Source of the DNA: JACDBD01 sp050743385
GTDB lineage: Bacteria; Actinomycetota; Acidimicrobiia; IMCC26256; JACDBD01
NCBI GenBank assembly: GCA_050743385.1
Contig: JBOGFJ010000094.1
Location: 1-5,753, forward strand
Length of the DNA stretch: 5,753 bases
Reading direction: 5' to 3'
The position numbers were made by a program, and so were the translations under genes. Position 1 is the stretch's first letter, and every line of letters begins with the position of its first letter. The notes beneath the pieces are model-generated. The model was not told the origin of the DNA. It saw nothing but the letters and a program-made list of their open reading frames with translations, and searched no databases. Below are positions 1 to 5,753 of this stretch, one piece after another.

Positions 1-3510
<3,510 letters not shown>

Positions 3511-3524
3511 GCGTGATCCTCCTA
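3511..3524 (-). promoter_or_regulatory. rpoB-rpoC junction with rpoC ribosome binding site overlapping the rpoB stop
   Basis: Read on the minus strand the junction is TAGGAGGATCACGC followed by the GTG start of rpoC. The AGGAGG core (3523-3518) shares its first two bases with the rpoB TAG stop (3524-3522) and ends 7 nt before the GTG, a near-ideal Shine-Dalgarno match and spacing. This decides the rpoC start. The placement lets a ribosome finishing rpoB cover the rpoC initiation region, which would favour translational coupling and balanced beta and beta-prime synthesis; the coupling is inference. The 11-bp gap leaves no room for a separate promoter or terminator. Confidence 0.93.
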
Positions 3525-5753
3525 GAACGCCGGCTCGCGCCGACGCTCGTCCTCTTCGTCAGTGCCGCGCTCGGGCCGCGAGAGATCGATTCCGAGCGAC
3601 TCGGTGGTACGGAAGGCGTCTTCGTCGAGCTCGCGGATCTCGACCTCCTCGCCGGCCTCGTTCATGACCCGCACGTTGAGGCAGAGCGCCTGCATCTCCT
3701 TGATGAGCACCTTGAAGCTCTCGGGGATGCCGGGCTCGGGAATGTTCTCGCCCTTGACGATGGCCTCGTAGACCTTCACCCGCCCGAGCACGTCGTCGGA
3801 CTTGATCGTGAGGATCTCCTGGAGCGCGTACGACGCGCCGTAGGCCTCCAGGGCCCACACCTCCATCTCGCCGAAGCGCTGGCCACCGAACTGGGCCTTC
3901 CCGCCCAGCGGCTGCTGGGTGATCATCGAGTACGGACCCGTCGACCGGGCGTGGATCTTGTCGTCGACGAGGTGGGCGAGCTTCAGGATGTAGATCCAGC
4001 CCACGGTGACCGGCCGGTCGTAGGGCTCGCCGGTGCGGCCGTCGTAGAGCTGAGCCTTGCCGTCGGCATTCACGAGCCGCTGACCGTGCGCACCGTCGGG
4101 GTGCATGCCGGCGAAGAGCTCCTCGATCGTCCCCTCGGGGCTGCGACCCGTGCCCGTCTCCTCGTCCCAGTGGGCGCCGTCGAACACCGGGCTCGACACC
4201 CAGACCGCGGGCTGGGTGACCGGGCTCGTCTTGCGGCCGTTGGCCGGTGCGGGTCGCTGGGCGTCCCAACCGTGCCGGGCGGCGTAGCCGAGGTGGGCCT
4301 CGAGCACCTGGCCCACGTTCATCCGCGAAGGAACACCGAGCGGGTTGAGGATGATGTCGACGGGAGTGCCATCGGCCAGATAGGGCATGTCCTCGATCGG
4401 AAGGATCTTGGCGATCACGCCCTTGTTGCCGTGGCGGCCGGCGAGCTTGTCGCCCTCGGAGATCTTGCGCTTCTGGGCGACGTAGACCCGCACCAGCTGG
4501 TTGACCCCCGGCGGGAGCTCGTGGCCGTCCTCGCGGGAGAAGACGCGCACGTCGATGACCTTGCCGGTCTCGCCGTGGGGCACTTTCAGGGAGGTGTCAC
4601 GGACCTCGCGCGCCTTCTCACCGAAGATCGCCCGCAGCAGCCGCTCTTCGGGCGTGAGCTCGGTCTCGCCCTTGGGCGTGACCTTCCCCACGAGGATGTC
4701 GCCGGCGCCGACCTCGGCGCCGATGCGGATGATGCCGCGCTCGTCGAGGTCCTTGAGGATGTCTTCGGACAGGTTCGGGATGTCGCGCGTGATCTCCTCG
4801 GCACCCAGCTTGGTGTCGCGCGCGTCGATCTCGTGCTCCTCGATGTGGATCGAGGTGAGGACGTCGTCGCGCACGAGGCGCTCCGAGATCACGATGGCGT
4901 CTTCGTAGTTGTGGCCCTTCCAGGGCATGAACGCCACGAGCAGGTTCTTGCCCAGCGCGAGCTCGCCCTGGTGGGTGGAGGGCCCGTCGGCGAGCACGTC
5001 GCCCTTGCGCACCTGGTCGCCCGCGTCGACGAGCGGCTTCTGGTTGATGCAGGTGCCCTGGTTGGAGCGCCGGAACTTCGACAGCCGATACGTCGTCTTG
5101 CCCTTGTTCTGGTAGTCGACGACGAGCGCGTCGCCCGACACCTCGACCACCGCGCCGGAACCCTCGGCGAGGATCAGGTCGCCGGCGTCGCGGGCGGCCC
5201 GCGCCTCGACGCCGGTGCCGATGTAGGGAGCGGTCGCCCGCAGGAGCGGGACCGCCTGGCGCTGCATGTTGGCGCCCATGAGCGCCCGGTTCGCGTCGTC
5301 GTGCTCGAGGAACGGGATCAGCGACGTCGCCACCGAGACGATCTGCTTCGGCGACACATCCATGTAGTCGACCTCGTTGGGGGTGACGTACGCGACCTCG
5401 CCGCGGCGTGAGCGCACGAGCACCCGGTCGTCGAGGAACCGCCCGCGCTCGTCGACCGGCGCGTTCGCCTGGGCGATGACGTAGCGGTCTTCGTCGTCGG
5501 CGGCGAGGTACTCGATGTCGTCGCTCGCCACGCCGTTGTTGACCTTCCGGTAGGGCGTCTCGATGAAGCCGAACCGGTTGATGCGGGCGTAGCTCGACAG
5601 GTAGCCGATGAGCCCGATGTTCGGGCCCTCCGGCGTCTCGATCGGGCACATGCGGCCGTAGTGGCTCGGGTGCACGTCTCGAACCTCGAAGCCGGCGCGC
5701 TCACGCGACAGACCACCGGGCCCGAGGGCCGAGAGGCGCCGCTTGTGGGTGAG
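3522..5753 (-). CDS. rpoB: RNA polymerase subunit beta (RpoB), C-terminal two thirds, 5' end outside window
   Basis: Beta subunit of DNA-dependent RNA polymerase, which with beta-prime forms the cytoplasmic transcription core. 743 codons are visible and the N-terminal part (roughly 400 residues or more) lies off the right edge. Residue 1 here aligns with about E. coli 524, so the gene enters inside the rifampicin region: THKRRLSALGPGG at residues 2-14, then CPIETPEGPNIGLI at 36-49 (Rif cluster II). The external domain follows at about 60-150. The hybrid-binding domain runs from about 175 to 622 and contains GHNYEDA at 280-286 (equivalent of E. coli E813/D814) and GDKLAGRHGNKGV at 434-446, whose K436 and K444 match the catalytic-centre lysines K1065/K1073. 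The flap lies between these two motifs and lacks the E. coli SI2 insertion. The C-terminal clamp-binding domain begins at GGQRFGEMEVWALEAYGA (about 623). The protein ends in a charged tail, EEDERRREPAF, then TAG. The reading frame is unbroken. A GTG at 5675 is an internal valine codon, not the start. rpoC follows after 11 bp, the standard rpoBC arrangement. Confidence 0.99.
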   Translation of the reverse strand, partial: LTHKRRLSALGPGGLSRERAGFEVRDVHPSHYGRMCPIETPEGPNIGLIGYLSSYARINRFGFIETPYRKVNNGVASDDIEYLAADDEDRYVIAQANAPVDERGRFLDDRVLVRSRRGEVAYVTPNEVDYMDVSPKQIVSVATSLIPFLEHDDANRALMGANMQRQAVPLLRATAPYIGTGVEARAARDAGDLILAEGSGAVVEVSGDALVVDYQNKGKTTYRLSKFRRSNQGTCINQKPLVDAGDQVRKGDVLADGPSTHQGELALGKNLLVAFMPWKGHNYEDAIVISERLVRDDVLTSIHIEEHEIDARDTKLGAEEITRDIPNLSEDILKDLDERGIIRIGAEVGAGDILVGKVTPKGETELTPEERLLRAIFGEKAREVRDTSLKVPHGETGKVIDVRVFSREDGHELPPGVNQLVRVYVAQKRKISEGDKLAGRHGNKGVIAKILPIEDMPYLADGTPVDIILNPLGVPSRMNVGQVLEAHLGYAARHGWDAQRPAPANGRKTSPVTQPAVWVSSPVFDGAHWDEETGTGRSPEGTIEELFAGMHPDGAHGQRLVNADGKAQLYDGRTGEPYDRPVTVGWIYILKLAHLVDDKIHARSTGPYSMITQQPLGGKAQFGGQRFGEMEVWALEAYGASYALQEILTIKSDDVLGRVKVYEAIVKGENIPEPGIPESFKVLIKEMQALCLNVRVMNEAGEEVEIRELDEDAFRTTESLGIDLSRPERGTDEEDERRREPAF

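Noticed and set aside
3513..5411. 632-codon open frame on the plus strand opposite rpoB
   Set aside because: Same explanation: it mirrors rpoB codon for codon and has the same biased composition. The conserved protein is on the minus strand.
4618..5649. 343-codon minus-strand frame inside rpoB
   Set aside because: A shifted frame of rpoB giving an arginine-rich low-complexity protein; the rpoB frame here is highly conserved.
3522..5675. A complete 717-residue gene starting at the GTG at 5675
   Set aside because: The frame stays open upstream to the window edge and encodes conserved RpoB sequence (THKRRLSALGPGG and RERAGFEVRDV), so the GTG is an internal valine codon of a gene that starts outside the window.

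Overview
The window is a stretch of a bacterial core housekeeping operon. It holds the 3' part of rpoB (RNA polymerase beta subunit) and most of rpoC (beta-prime subunit), both read from the minus strand in the order rpoB then rpoC. The two genes fill the window except for an 11-bp junction. I see no mobile element, CRISPR array, RNA gene, terminator or promoter.

Layout, in the direction of transcription (right to left): rpoB enters at the right edge inside the rifampicin-resistance region (first codon about equal to E. coli residue 524) and runs 743 codons to a TAG stop at 3524-3522. A strong Shine-Dalgarno sequence overlaps that stop. rpoC starts at a GTG at 3510 and runs exactly 1170 codons to the left edge, where it is cut about 140-150 residues before its expected C-terminus.

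Organism: the DNA is GC-rich, and both proteins are closest in my memory to actinobacterial RNA polymerase. The rpoC N-terminus begins MLDVN and is followed by LATAEQIRMWS and GEVKKPETINYR. Zinc site 1 falls at the same residue numbers as in Mycobacterium tuberculosis. An actinobacterial-type charged coiled-coil insertion follows the first clamp segment. The large E. coli lineage-specific insertions (beta SI2, beta-prime SI3) are absent. Several loops differ from mycobacteria, so a deeper actinobacterial lineage such as Acidimicrobiia is plausible, but that placement is inference.

The two products form the two jaws and the active centre of the enzyme: beta-prime gives the NADFDGD magnesium loop, bridge helix and trigger loop, while beta gives the catalytic-centre lysines, the rifampicin pocket and the flap. 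All diagnostic residues I could check are intact, with no frameshift or internal stop. I did not find a new system here; the findings are low-interest structural and codon-use notes.
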